DNA from: CAIWHR01 sp963734085
Lineage (GTDB): Bacteria; Pseudomonadota; Gammaproteobacteria; Burkholderiales; Casimicrobiaceae
Direction: 5' to 3'
Length of the DNA: 64,000 nt
Assembly (NCBI GenBank): GCA_963734085.1
Contig: CAVTFT010000010.1
Span: forward strand, 124,001-188,000
A model generated the notes under the pieces. The model made no database searches, was not told the origin of the DNA, and was given only the letters and a program-made list of their open reading frames with translations. Position numbers and translations under genes: made by a program. Positions 19,364 through 28,284 of this stretch are shown here, piece by piece. Position 1 is the first letter of the stretch. Each line of letters opens with the position of its first letter.

Positions 19364-20347
19364 ATGGATACGGTCGCAGCCGACGATTCCGCCCCGAATG
19401 CCGCGGTGGCAACACGGGGAGTGCCCGCGCGCGACCCCCGCAAGGCGGAATTCGAAGCCAACAAGCTCAAGAAGCGGCTGCGCCGCCAGGTCGGCTGTGC
19501 GATCCGCGACTATGCGCTGATCGAGCCGGGCGACCGCGTGATGGTTTGCCTTTCGGGCGGCAAGGACAGCTACGGCCTGCTCGACATCCTGCTCTCGCTC
19601 CGAGATCGCGCGCCGATTTCGTTCGAGGTCATCGCCGTCAATCTCGACCAGAAGCAGCCGGGTTTTCCCGCCACCGTACTGCCGCGGTTCCTCGAAGGAC
19701 GCGGCGTCCCCTTCCGGATCGTCGAGCAGGACACTTACAGCGTCGTCAAGCGCGTGATCCCGGAGGGCGGGACGATGTGCTCGCTCTGCTCGCGCCTGCG
19801 CCGCGGCGTCCTCTACCGCGTCGCCCGCGAGATCGGCGCGACCAAGATCGCGCTCGGCCACCATCGCGACGACCTGCTGGCGACGTTCTTCCTGAACCTT
19901 TTTTTCGGCGCCAAGCTGAAGACGATGCCGCCGAAGCTTGTCTCCGACGACGGCCGGCACGTCGTGATCCGCCCGCTCGCCTACGTGCGCGAGCGCGACC
20001 TCGCCCGCTACGCCGACCTGATGGCGTTCCCGATCATCCCGTGCAATCTGTGCGGCTCGCAGGAACATCTGCAGCGCAGGCAGGTGACCGCGATGCTGCG
20101 CGAGTGGGAACGCAGGCATCCGGGCCGCATCGAGTCGATCGCGAATGCGCTCGGCAAGGTCGTGCCGTCGCATCTCATGGATCGCGCGCTGTTCGACTTC
20201 GCCGCGGTGCGTGCCACGGGCAGCCGGGAAGTCGACGGCGACTGCGCGTTCGACGTCGATGCCGAGCTCGAGCACGCGGTCGTTGCAGCGGGGCGACTCG
20301 ACGCCAAAGCGCCGGTGCCGCCGCCCGTCGCGGTGCGCCGGCGATGA
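19364..20347 (+). CDS. ttcA: tRNA 2-thiocytidine(32) synthetase
   Basis: Modifies cytidine 32 of certain tRNAs to 2-thiocytidine with ATP and an Fe-S cluster. The 327-residue protein has the PP-loop SGGKDS (64-69) and the two TtcA Cys pairs, CSLC (C139, C142) and CNLC (C227, C230). A GTG at 19361 is an alternative start. A -10-like TAAAAT at 19349-19354 lies so close that the mRNA may be leaderless. Its stop overlaps the next start (ATGA). Confidence 0.92.
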   Translation: MDTVAADDSAPNAAVATRGVPARDPRKAEFEANKLKKRLRRQVGCAIRDYALIEPGDRVMVCLSGGKDSYGLLDILLSLRDRAPISFEVIAVNLDQKQPGFPATVLPRFLEGRGVPFRIVEQDTYSVVKRVIPEGGTMCSLCSRLRRGVLYRVAREIGATKIALGHHRDDLLATFFLNLFFGAKLKTMPPKLVSDDGRHVVIRPLAYVRERDLARYADLMAFPIIPCNLCGSQEHLQRRQVTAMLREWERRHPGRIESIANALGKVVPSHLMDRALFDFAAVRATGSREVDGDCAFDVDAELEHAVVAAGRLDAKAPVPPPVAVRRR

Positions 20348-22038
20348 ACGATCGCGCTGCCCGGGCCCGGACGATGCGCGGCCCGGACGGCGCGCCGTGG
20401 CCGCGCGCGGCTGCTTCGCCGGCCTGGCTGGTCGTGCTTGCCCTCGCCGCGCTCGCCGGGGTGTGGCTCCGCCTCGACCAGTTCACGGCACAGGTACTGA
20501 TCGACGACGAATGGCACGTCGTCCACCAGGTGCTGCAGCATGCACCCGGCGCCATGTTCCTCGACTTCGGGTACGCCGACTACAGCATTCCGCTTGGCAT
20601 CCTGGCGTGGTACGAAGCGCGCTGGTGGGGACTCTCCGAAGTCATGCTGCGGCTGCCGATGCTCGTGTGCGGCATCGCCGTGCTGCTCGTGTTCCCGCTC
20701 TACGTCGCGCCGCGCGTGTCACGGGCGACATCCACGCTGTTTGCCGTCCTCCTGGCCATCTCGCCGCTGCTCATTGTCTACAGCCGGCTCGCGCGTCCGT
20801 ACGCGATCACGCTTCTCCTCGGCTGGATCGCCCACGCGGCGTTCCACCACTATCACCGGGCACGAACCGGCCGGACCGCCGCCGGCGCGACATATGCCGC
20901 GACGGCAACGCTCGCGACGTGGCTGCATCCGTTGCTCGCACCGTTCGTGCTGGCGCCGCTCGTGTGGGGAATGGGTGCGATCCACCGTCGGGCGCCGACC
21001 GAGCGCCGCGCGGCGCTGCGCCGGCTGCTGCTGCTCGCGGGCGCCACCGGCGTGATGATTGCCGCGTTCATCCTTCCACCCCTCCTTGCGAATCCGCAAT
21101 CGCTCGCGGCGAAGAGCGGGACCGACATTCCCGGTATCGCAACGCTCGTCGGGGCATGGTACGCGTGGCTCGGCACATCCTCGACGATCGCCGTCGCGTT
21201 GTGCGTCGCGTTCGCCGCGTGGGGCGCGCCGGACATGTGGCGCGCGCTGCCGGAAGCGCGCACGGGCGCGCTCGGCGTTGCGCTGACACTGGTCGCGGTC
21301 CTGTTATCGCGCCCGATGTGGAGCTTCAATCCGCTGGCGCTCGCGCGCTATCTCCTGCCGTTCCTGCCGTTGCTGCTGCTGTTCGTCGCCGCCGGGGCCG
21401 CGCGACTCGCGCATCGCGTCGGTGCACCGGGCAGCGTGCCGGCGCGAACGGCGTTTGCCGTCGTGCTCGCTTTGCCGGTCGCTGCGCTCGCCGTCGATTC
21501 GCCACTTGCGCCGATGCTTCGCCAGCCGAACACGCAGGCGCTCGATTCGCTCTACTACATCGATTTCCGTCCGCAGCAGAATCCGATCATCCGTTATCAG
21601 GCGTCGATCCCGCTGTCGCCTTTCTGGGTGAGCCTCGCCGCAGAACCGCCGGGCAGCGTGCGCGTCGCGGCGGCGCCGTTCTATTTCGAAAGCTACGACT
21701 GGGATGCGCCGCGCTGGGAGCGTCTTTCGCACCAGACGGTCCTTCCGGGCTACCTCACCGGTCTTTGCGTCGACCACCGCTGGGGCGAGGTGCCGCTCGA
21801 TCCAAGGTTCCGTTTTGAGAACGCGGTCCACCTCGCCGATGACGACGCGTTCGCGCGGCAGCACATCGACTACGTCGTCTGGCAGAAGCCCTACGTGCAG
21901 ACGAGCAAGGGCACGGCGACGACGATCGGCGCCGACACCTCCGGCTGCGAACCGGTGCTGCGCGCGAAGTTCGGCGCGCCCGCGTTCGAGGATTCCACTA
22001 TCATCGCGTTTCGCGCCCCGCGCCATGCTCAACGGTAA
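20344..22038 (+). CDS. Membrane glycosyltransferase (GT39/ArnT-like)
   Basis: Polytopic protein of 564 residues with roughly ten helices. The first loop after helix 1 has the acidic motif IDDEWHVVHQ, typical of GT-C transferases that use lipid-phosphate sugars, and the catalytic acidic residues are expected there. A large C-terminal periplasmic portion follows. The ATG overlaps the ttcA stop by 4 bases, and the end overlaps the next gene by 14. It most likely glycosylates a lipid or surface polymer; the substrate is unknown. The frame is open upstream inside ttcA, but that is a shadow. Confidence 0.75.
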   Translation: MNDRAARARTMRGPDGAPWPRAAASPAWLVVLALAALAGVWLRLDQFTAQVLIDDEWHVVHQVLQHAPGAMFLDFGYADYSIPLGILAWYEARWWGLSEVMLRLPMLVCGIAVLLVFPLYVAPRVSRATSTLFAVLLAISPLLIVYSRLARPYAITLLLGWIAHAAFHHYHRARTGRTAAGATYAATATLATWLHPLLAPFVLAPLVWGMGAIHRRAPTERRAALRRLLLLAGATGVMIAAFILPPLLANPQSLAAKSGTDIPGIATLVGAWYAWLGTSSTIAVALCVAFAAWGAPDMWRALPEARTGALGVALTLVAVLLSRPMWSFNPLALARYLLPFLPLLLLFVAAGAARLAHRVGAPGSVPARTAFAVVLALPVAALAVDSPLAPMLRQPNTQALDSLYYIDFRPQQNPIIRYQASIPLSPFWVSLAAEPPGSVRVAAAPFYFESYDWDAPRWERLSHQTVLPGYLTGLCVDHRWGEVPLDPRFRFENAVHLADDDAFARQHIDYVVWQKPYVQTSKGTATTIGADTSGCEPVLRAKFGAPAFEDSTIIAFRAPRHAQR

Positions 22039-22783
22039 GCGTATCGTCGTCGTCATGCCGGCCTATCACGCCGGCCGCACGCTCGCGGCGACGTGGCGCG
22101 AGCTCCCACGCGAAATCATCGACGATATCATCGTCGTCGACGACGCGAGTGACGACGACACGGTCGCCGTCGCGCGCTCGCTATCGCTCGACGTGATTCT
22201 CCATTCCCGCAACACCGGCTACGGCGGCAACCAGAAGACGTGCTATCGCGAAGCGCTCGCACGCGGCGCCGACATCGTCGTCATGGTCCATCCCGACTAC
22301 CAGTACGACCCCCGCCTCGTGACGCCGATGGCCGGCATGATCGCGTCCGGCGTCTACGACGTGGTGATCGGCTCGCGCATCCTCGGCGGCGGCGCGCTCC
22401 GCGGTGGAATGCCGCTCTGGAAATACGTCGCCAACCGACTGCTGACGATGTTCGAGAACTTGCTGCTCGGCGCGAAGCTCTCCGAATATCACTCGGGTTA
22501 CCGCGCATTCTCGCGCGCCCTGCTCGACGCGCTGCCGTGGGCGGAGAACTCTGACGACTTCGTCTTCGACAACGAAATCCTCGCCCAGGCGATCGTCGGC
22601 GGCTTCCGCATCGGTGAGATCTCGGTGCCGACGCGCTACTTTCCCGAGGCAAGTTCGATCGATTTCCTGCGCTCGTTACGCTACGGCGCCGGCGTCGTCG
22701 GCACGACGGTGCTTGCGTCTCTCGCGCGCGCGGGCGTGTATCGGCATCGGCTGTTCGCGCCGCCCCTGCGGCGTCCGGGTTGA
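22025..22783 (+). CDS. Family 2 glycosyltransferase (polyprenyl-phosphate type)
   Basis: Protein of 252 residues with a GT-A fold: VVVMPAYHAGRTL at the N-terminus, IIVVDDASDDDT for nucleotide binding, and the metal-site stretch MVHPDYQYDP. It resembles dolichol/undecaprenyl-phosphate sugar synthases, which load a sugar onto a lipid carrier. That fits the neighbours: GT-C enzymes would use such a carrier and GtrA may help flip it. It overlaps the preceding gene by 14 bases. Confidence 0.85.
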   Translation: MLNGKRIVVVMPAYHAGRTLAATWRELPREIIDDIIVVDDASDDDTVAVARSLSLDVILHSRNTGYGGNQKTCYREALARGADIVVMVHPDYQYDPRLVTPMAGMIASGVYDVVIGSRILGGGALRGGMPLWKYVANRLLTMFENLLLGAKLSEYHSGYRAFSRALLDALPWAENSDDFVFDNEILAQAIVGGFRIGEISVPTRYFPEASSIDFLRSLRYGAGVVGTTVLASLARAGVYRHRLFAPPLRRPG

Positions 22784-22813
22784 CGCTCGTCACCGTCCAC
22801 CACCGTTGCCGTC

Positions 22814-23233
22814 ATGCCCGTCCGCAAGCTGCTTCGCCGACCCGTGCCCGGGGGCAGCGATATGTGGCACTGGTTCCACACGTTCGTGCTGCACGTCGCG
22901 ACCGGATTCCTCGCCGTCGCCGCGCACTACGCCGTGATGTACGGCTTCGTGCGCGGCGGTATGGCCGGAGTGCCGGCCAGTGCGCTCGGCTTTCTCGCCG
23001 GTGCCACGACTCGGTTCGCGTTGTCGTACTGGCACATCTTCGCTCCGACGCGCGGCGTGAAGGCCGCGAGCGCGCGCTTCGTCGTCGTGAACGTCGTCCA
23101 GCTCGCCGCGAACAGCGCGCTGCTTGCGACGCTGATCGAGGCGGGCCTGCCGCTATGGCCCGCGCAGATCGTGACGACGATCGCCCTGACCTTCGCGAAC
23201 TACCTCGCATACCGGCTGTGGGTCTTTCGCTGA
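22814..23233 (+). CDS. GtrA-like membrane protein
   Basis: Protein of 139 residues with four predicted helices and the GtrA-type pattern LGFLAGATTRFALSYWHIF plus a C-terminal FANYLAYRLWVF. GtrA proteins are thought to flip undecaprenyl-linked sugars across the inner membrane. It lies between a GT2 enzyme and a second GT-C protein, forming a gtrA/gtrB-like module with transferases. The start could also be the Met at residue 17. Confidence 0.8.
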   Translation: MPVRKLLRRPVPGGSDMWHWFHTFVLHVATGFLAVAAHYAVMYGFVRGGMAGVPASALGFLAGATTRFALSYWHIFAPTRGVKAASARFVVVNVVQLAANSALLATLIEAGLPLWPAQIVTTIALTFANYLAYRLWVFR

Positions 23234-23237
23234 TCCG

Positions 23238-24908
23238 ATGAGCACGACAGCGCAGAAGATCGTGGACAGGCCTGGCAGCATCGAGCGCTACGCGGTACCA
23301 ATCCTCGTTCTCGTCCAGATCGCCGCATTGCTCCTGGCCGACCCACGCGGCGAATTTCCGCTCAACGACGATTGGGCGTATGCGAACAGCGTCCGCTGGC
23401 TGCTCGACGAGCACCGCATCCGGCTGTCCGACTGGATCGCGATGAATCTGCTGCCGCAGACCCTGCTCGGCGGCGCGGCAGCGATGATCGCGGGTTATTC
23501 GCTGCAGGGGCTGCGGCATCTGACGCAGCTCGTATCGGTTGCAGTGGTGCTGCTCGCGTTCGTCTGGTTCGAAGCGGCGGGAATGCGCCGCCGCGACGCG
23601 CTCGTTGCGACGCTGGTCGTCATCGCCTGGCCGGGCTGGAACGTCCTGTCGAACTCGTACATGTCGGACGTGTACGGAATGTTGTTCGCGCTACCGGCGG
23701 CAATGCTTTTTCTGCGGACGCTGGAGCGCCCGGCAGTGGCGACGCTTGTCGCAGCCACTGCCCTTTCAGTTCTCGGCGTGCTGGAGCGGCAGGTCATCGT
23801 CGTCGTGCCGGCGGCGTTCCTCGTCGCGACGCTCGCGTCGGCGTGGCCGTGGCGATTCGCCCAATTGCTGCGTGCGGCTGTGCCGTTGGCCGTCGTCATG
23901 GTCGCGGAGTTCGCTTATCGCAGTTATCTCGTCCACGGACCGGGCCTGCCCGAAGCGCAAACGGTGACTCTTGGCTACTATTTCAAAGCACCCGGCAGGC
24001 TTCTGACCAACGAGGACAATTACTACGGCTGGGTTGGCCCGATCCTGCTGCAAATCCCTTTCTATGTCGGTCTTTTCGCCGCACCGTGGCTCGCCTGGGT
24101 CGGGTTCGGTGAAGACCGAAAAGGGCGGCGCTGGGTCCTGCTCGCGACAGCAGCCATTGCCGGCGCGATGTTTGCCGCCGGCTGGTTTCCGCCGTGGCGC
24201 GAGAACAATCTGATCGATGCGGCCGGGATCGGTCCGTTCACAATCTACGACGCGTTGCCGCGCAATCTTGCTCCGATCGACCGCAGTCCCGGCATCGTCT
24301 GGCGCGTGGCCGCCGTGGCGGCGGCGTTCGGCGTCGCTGCGCTCGCACGCGTCATCGTTTGCTCCGTGACCGGCCTGTTCGCGCGCGGCACACCCAACCG
24401 GGTCCGCGATGCCTTCGTTCTCGCCCTCGTCGTCGGCTACCTGGTTCCGTTCATGATCACCACCTACATCGACCGGTACCTCTTGTTCGTGCTGCCCTTC
24501 GTGTTTGCGCTCGCCGTCTCGCGCCGCGAACCGGCGGCGACCGCGGTCGATCGAATCGGCCGTGCCGCCGCGCTGGCGTGGATTGCGGTGACGATCCTGC
24601 TCGCAGCGGCCGCGACCCACGACTATTTCGCCTGGAACCGCGCGCGCTGGGCTGCGATCGCTGCCGCGGCGCGTCTGGGCGCGACGCCGGAGACGCTCGA
24701 TGGCGGATTCGAATACAACGGCTACTACCGGTTCGAGGCGAAGCCGCGCGGCACGCTGCCCGGCAAGAGCTGGTGGTGGGTAAAGGACGATCGCTACGTC
24801 GTCGCCTTCTCTCCGGTGGCCGGATACGTCGAACGCGCGCGCTTCGGCGTCGACCGATGGCTTCCGCGAACGCCGGTGCAAATCTACCTCCTCGAGCGGA
24901 CGCCGTGA
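23238..24908 (+). CDS. Second polytopic glycosyltransferase-like membrane protein
   Basis: Protein of 556 residues with about ten to twelve helices. The first periplasmic loop carries FPLNDDWAYANSVRWLL, an acidic motif in the place of the catalytic Asp of GT39/GT83-like enzymes. Overall identity to a named family is unclear; it could be a GT-C transferase for the same glycan. It starts 4 bp after gtrA, so the genes from ttcA to here form one run. It ends convergently with the GST gene, with no clear terminator between them. Confidence 0.65.
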   Translation: MSTTAQKIVDRPGSIERYAVPILVLVQIAALLLADPRGEFPLNDDWAYANSVRWLLDEHRIRLSDWIAMNLLPQTLLGGAAAMIAGYSLQGLRHLTQLVSVAVVLLAFVWFEAAGMRRRDALVATLVVIAWPGWNVLSNSYMSDVYGMLFALPAAMLFLRTLERPAVATLVAATALSVLGVLERQVIVVVPAAFLVATLASAWPWRFAQLLRAAVPLAVVMVAEFAYRSYLVHGPGLPEAQTVTLGYYFKAPGRLLTNEDNYYGWVGPILLQIPFYVGLFAAPWLAWVGFGEDRKGRRWVLLATAAIAGAMFAAGWFPPWRENNLIDAAGIGPFTIYDALPRNLAPIDRSPGIVWRVAAVAAAFGVAALARVIVCSVTGLFARGTPNRVRDAFVLALVVGYLVPFMITTYIDRYLLFVLPFVFALAVSRREPAATAVDRIGRAAALAWIAVTILLAAAATHDYFAWNRARWAAIAAAARLGATPETLDGGFEYNGYYRFEAKPRGTLPGKSWWWVKDDRYVVAFSPVAGYVERARFGVDRWLPRTPVQIYLLERTP

Positions 24909-24976
24909 TTCTGCCGCATTCGGACAACGCCACGGCGGAAGGACGGTTGGGGCGCGCTCACGGCGAAGCCCTAGTT

Positions 24977-25675
24977 TCACCGCACCGTATCCTTGCTTTG
25001 ACCAAACAGTACCTGACGCGTCCTGTCGTCGAGTGCGGGCGCGGGCGACGGGTTCACGGTCTTCGCAATTTCGTAGGCGCGCACGACGGCGGGGCGCGTG
25101 GCAATTTCGGCTTTCCACCGTTTCAGATGCGGAAAATCGTCGAGGTTCTGCTGCTGCCGCTCGGGCCGGATCCACGGATAGCTTGCGATGTCGGCGATCG
25201 AATAGTCGCCGGCGATGAAGTCGCGATCGGCAAGCCGCCGGTTCAGCACCGCGTAGAGCCTGCCTGTCTCGTTCACGTAGCGCTCGATCGCGTACGGGAT
25301 CTTTTCTGCGGCGTACAGGGCGAAATGATGATTCTGCCCCGCCATCGGGCCCAATCCGCCGACCTGCCAGTAGAGCCATTGCAGGCATTCCCAGCGCCCG
25401 CGAAAATCCTGCGGTATCAAGCTGCGCGTCTTTTCGGCGAGATATTCGAGAATGGCCCCGGACTCGAAGAGGGACAGCGGCGCCCCGCCGTCGGCGGGCT
25501 CGTGATCGACGATCGCGGGGATCCGGTTGTTCGGCGAGACGGCCAGAAAATCCGGCGCGAACTGTTCGCCCGTGTTGATGTTGACGGGCTTCACTGTGTA
25601 GGGGAGCCCGGTCTCCTCGAGGAAGATCGTGATCTTGTGACCGTTGGGGGTGGGCCAGTAGTAGAGGTCGAGCAT
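24977..25675 (-). CDS. Glutathione S-transferase family protein (YfcG/Nu-class type)
   Basis: Protein of 232 residues. The thioredoxin-like N-terminal domain has TPNGHKITIFLEE and the cis-Pro segment NNRIPAIVD, with ESGAILEYLAEK for glutathione binding. The C-terminal helical domain carries DFIAGDYSIADIASYPW. It matches the disulfide-bond reductase group of GSTs, which act on glutathione disulfides rather than conjugate toxins. It lies 30 bp downstream of the SDR gene, so probably in one transcript with the SDR and MFS genes. Confidence 0.88.
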   Translation of the reverse strand: MLDLYYWPTPNGHKITIFLEETGLPYTVKPVNINTGEQFAPDFLAVSPNNRIPAIVDHEPADGGAPLSLFESGAILEYLAEKTRSLIPQDFRGRWECLQWLYWQVGGLGPMAGQNHHFALYAAEKIPYAIERYVNETGRLYAVLNRRLADRDFIAGDYSIADIASYPWIRPERQQQNLDDFPHLKRWKAEIATRPAVVRAYEIAKTVNPSPAPALDDRTRQVLFGQSKDTVR

Positions 25676-25705
25676 TGGCAGTTGTCCGCTATCAGCTATC
25701 AGAAT

Positions 25706-26485
25706 TCAGAAAGTCCCAGGGTACGCGCCGCCGTCGATCAACAGGTTCTGGCCGACGATGTAGCCGGCGTGCACGCTGCACAGGAACGCGCAGGCTGCCC
25801 CGAACTCGTCGATCGTGCCGAAGCGACCCGACGGGTTCGCTTCGCGCGCCGCCGCCAGGGCGTCGTCGAAGGACTTGCCGGTGGTTTTCGCCCGCGCAGC
25901 CATCGTCGTGCGCAACCGGTCGGTGTCAAACGGGCCTGGCAGCAGGTTGTTGATCGTCACGTTGTGCCGCGCGACCTTCCGCGCAAGGCCGGCGACGAAA
26001 CCGGTCAGCCCGGACCGCGCGCCGTTGGAAAGCCCGAGGAAGTCGATCGGCGCCTTGACCGCGCCCGACGTGATGTTGACGATGCGGCCGAACTTGTGCG
26101 CGATCATCCCGTCGATGGTTGCCTTGATCAACTCGATCGGCGTCAGCATGTTGGCGTCGAGCGCGCGGATCCAGGCGTCGCGATCCCAGTCGCGGAAATC
26201 GCCCGGTGGCGGACCGCCCGCATTGTTGACGAGGATGTCGGGTGCGGGGCACGCCGCGAGGGCAGCCGCACGCCCCTCCGGCGTCGTGATGTCGCATGCG
26301 ATCACATTTACGGCGCGACCGGCGCGCGCGCCGATGTCCTCGGCGGTCCGGCGCAGCGTCTCTTCGCTCCGCGCGACGATCGTCACGTCGCATCCGGCTT
26401 CGGCGAGCGCCTGCGCGCAGCCGCGCCCCAGTCCCTTGCTCGCGGCGCAGACGAGCGCCTTCCTGCCGGCGATCCCGAGATCCAT
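25706..26485 (-). CDS. SDR-family oxidoreductase with atypical active site
   Basis: Protein of 259 residues with a Rossmann fold: cofactor motif ASKGLGRG near the N-terminus, NNAGGPPPG, and a C-terminal LLIDGGAYPGTF. The catalytic Ser is kept in NITSGAVKAP. Where YxxxK should stand, the sequence reads LGLSNGARSGL, so both Tyr and Lys are missing. The same form seems widespread in betaproteobacterial homologues, as far as I recall, so it may be a non-classical subfamily. The ATG at 26485 is 10 bp after the MFS stop. Confidence 0.85.
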   Translation of the reverse strand: MDLGIAGRKALVCAASKGLGRGCAQALAEAGCDVTIVARSEETLRRTAEDIGARAGRAVNVIACDITTPEGRAAALAACPAPDILVNNAGGPPPGDFRDWDRDAWIRALDANMLTPIELIKATIDGMIAHKFGRIVNITSGAVKAPIDFLGLSNGARSGLTGFVAGLARKVARHNVTINNLLPGPFDTDRLRTTMAARAKTTGKSFDDALAAAREANPSGRFGTIDEFGAACAFLCSVHAGYIVGQNLLIDGGAYPGTF

Positions 26486-26495
26486 CCGCTTCACC

Positions 26496-27779
26496 TCATG
26501 CGGGCCCGATGCCGATCGCACGCCGCACTTGCGTGACGGTCGCGATCGCGGCGACGAGCAGCCCCGCGACGACGAAGAACATCTGGCGGCCCAACGCCTG
26601 GTCGAGCATGAAGCCGAACCACACCGGCCCCAGCGTTCCGCCCAGGTCCAGCCCCGAGTAGACGAAGCCATAGACGCGGCCCGCCGCACCCCTGGGCGTC
26701 GCGTTGCGGACGATAAGATCGCGCGAAGGTCCGGTCGAACCCAGCGCGAAACCGGCGGCCGTAAACACCATGAGCAGCGCAAGTCGCGGAATCGCGCCGG
26801 TGGCGACGAGCGCCAGCAGCGACGCGCCGGCGAGCAGCCCCGTCGCTGCCACCCGGTCGTGGCGCGTCGTGCGCGCGGCGAGGAAGCCGCCGGCAAGGAT
26901 GCCCGCGGTGCCGCCCAGCAGATACGCGGTGAGGGCGGACGTCGCGAGCGCGAGCGGCACGTCGAGACCCGTGTTGAGCGCCGCCGGCGTGAACGTCTGG
27001 ACGCCCATCGTCGCCATCGTCTGAATGACGAAATAGGCGAAGCAGAGAACGATCGGCGGCTGCACGAACAGCGCCATGCTGCCCGCAAGCGTGTGGAGAT
27101 GCGCATCGTGAGCGCGGTGCGACGACAGCACTGCGCGTTGCGTTGCGATCGCGCCGATGACCGCGAGCCCGAAGATGCCCATCGCCGCGAGCGCCGTCCG
27201 CCAGCCGAACGCCGCGCCGAGCGCGTAGCTCACGACCGGCGCGAGCGCGTAGCCCAGGTTGCCGCCGATCCCGTGCGTGCTGTAGGCATAACCCAGACGG
27301 CGCGGCGTGACGTTGGCATTGAGGATCGCAAAATCGGCCGGATGAAAGACGCCGTTGCCCATGCCCATCAGCGCAGCCAGCGGAAAGAGCCAGCCGAAGC
27401 CCGGCGCGAGCGAAGCCGCCAGCGTGCTGCCGGCGACGAGTGCGAGACCCGAGAGCAGCACCGGACGGGCGCCGATGCGGTCGACGGCGAAACCGGCCGC
27501 GAATTGGGTGAGCCCGCTCGCCGCGTAGAACACGCCGGGAAGCGCCCCCAGCGCGGCGAACGACACGTCGAACTCCGCCTTGAGCAGCGGAAAGAGCGGC
27601 GGCAACGCAAGCTGGAAGAAGTGCGACAGCGCGTGCACCAGTCCGACGACGCCGATGACTCGCGCATCGCGGCGGAACGCATCGGCACGTTCGGTATCCA
27701 AGGCAGGCGGCGGCAACGGCAGAGCCTCCACTATACTTGATGGCCCGCCCGCCTCCGCAGTGCGAATCGCGTAAGGCAT
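26496..27779 (-). CDS. MFS transporter
   Basis: Protein of 427 residues with twelve predicted helices in two halves. The loop after helix 2 has FAVDRIGARPVLL, the major-facilitator DRxGxR motif. It most resembles bacterial drug or metabolite exporters of the fosmidomycin-resistance/FSR-like type; the substrate is unknown. The N-terminal 35 residues before helix 1 are unusual, and a GTG at 27731 could be the true start. It is divergent from msrB; TATACT at 27732-27737 lies in the shared gap. Confidence 0.82.
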   Translation of the reverse strand: MPYAIRTAEAGGPSSIVEALPLPPPALDTERADAFRRDARVIGVVGLVHALSHFFQLALPPLFPLLKAEFDVSFAALGALPGVFYAASGLTQFAAGFAVDRIGARPVLLSGLALVAGSTLAASLAPGFGWLFPLAALMGMGNGVFHPADFAILNANVTPRRLGYAYSTHGIGGNLGYALAPVVSYALGAAFGWRTALAAMGIFGLAVIGAIATQRAVLSSHRAHDAHLHTLAGSMALFVQPPIVLCFAYFVIQTMATMGVQTFTPAALNTGLDVPLALATSALTAYLLGGTAGILAGGFLAARTTRHDRVAATGLLAGASLLALVATGAIPRLALLMVFTAAGFALGSTGPSRDLIVRNATPRGAAGRVYGFVYSGLDLGGTLGPVWFGFMLDQALGRQMFFVVAGLLVAAIATVTQVRRAIGIGPA

Positions 27780-27841
27780 CCCGCGCGCGGCGACAACTGC
27801 CGCAAGGACGCGAGATGCGCGTCTCCGAGGAGAAAGTCACC

Positions 27842-28240
27842 ATGGTCGACAAGGTCACGAAATCCGACGCCGAATGGCGTGCCCAGCTGACGCCGGAACA
27901 GTACAAGGTCGCGCGCAAGAAAGGCACCGAGCCGGCGTTCACCGGCAGGTACTGGAACAACCACGCGCCGGGGACGTACCGGTGCGTGTGCTGCGGCATG
28001 CCGCTCTTCGATGCGGCGACCAAGTTCGAATCGGGCACCGGCTGGCCGAGCTTCTATGCGCCGATCGCGCCCGAAAACGTTCGCAGCGAGGACGACTCGA
28101 GCTTTTTCATGCGCCGCACCGAAGTCGTCTGCGCCGCCTGCGACGCGCATCTCGGCCACGTGTTCGAAGACGGGCCGGCGCCGACCGGTCTTCGCTATTG
28201 CATGAATTCGGCCGCGCTCGACTTCAAGCCGAAAACCTGA
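27842..28240 (+). CDS. msrB: Peptide-methionine (R)-S-oxide reductase
   Basis: Repairs methionine-R-sulfoxide in proteins with thioredoxin as donor. The 132-residue protein has four Zn-binding Cys (C48, C51, C97, C100), the GTGWPSFY block and the catalytic Cys120 in RYCMNSAAL. The start has a strong Shine-Dalgarno (GAGGAG). It lies just upstream of the two-component system and degP, a natural partnership for envelope and oxidative stress. Confidence 0.95.
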   Translation: MVDKVTKSDAEWRAQLTPEQYKVARKKGTEPAFTGRYWNNHAPGTYRCVCCGMPLFDAATKFESGTGWPSFYAPIAPENVRSEDDSSFFMRRTEVVCAACDAHLGHVFEDGPAPTGLRYCMNSAALDFKPKT

Positions 28241-28284
28241 GCGATCGGCCACGCGGGAACACTCGCGCGCGGATCTCTTGCACG

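Noticed and set aside
19339..20343. Extension of the GT-C gene start back through ttcA
   Set aside because: The overlapping part is a shadow of ttcA. The ATGA overlap at 20344 with a good N-terminal helix is the natural start.
24194..26536. 780-codon plus-strand frame across the GST and SDR genes
   Set aside because: It crosses from inside one gene into the antisense of two others. Its text has no domain pattern.
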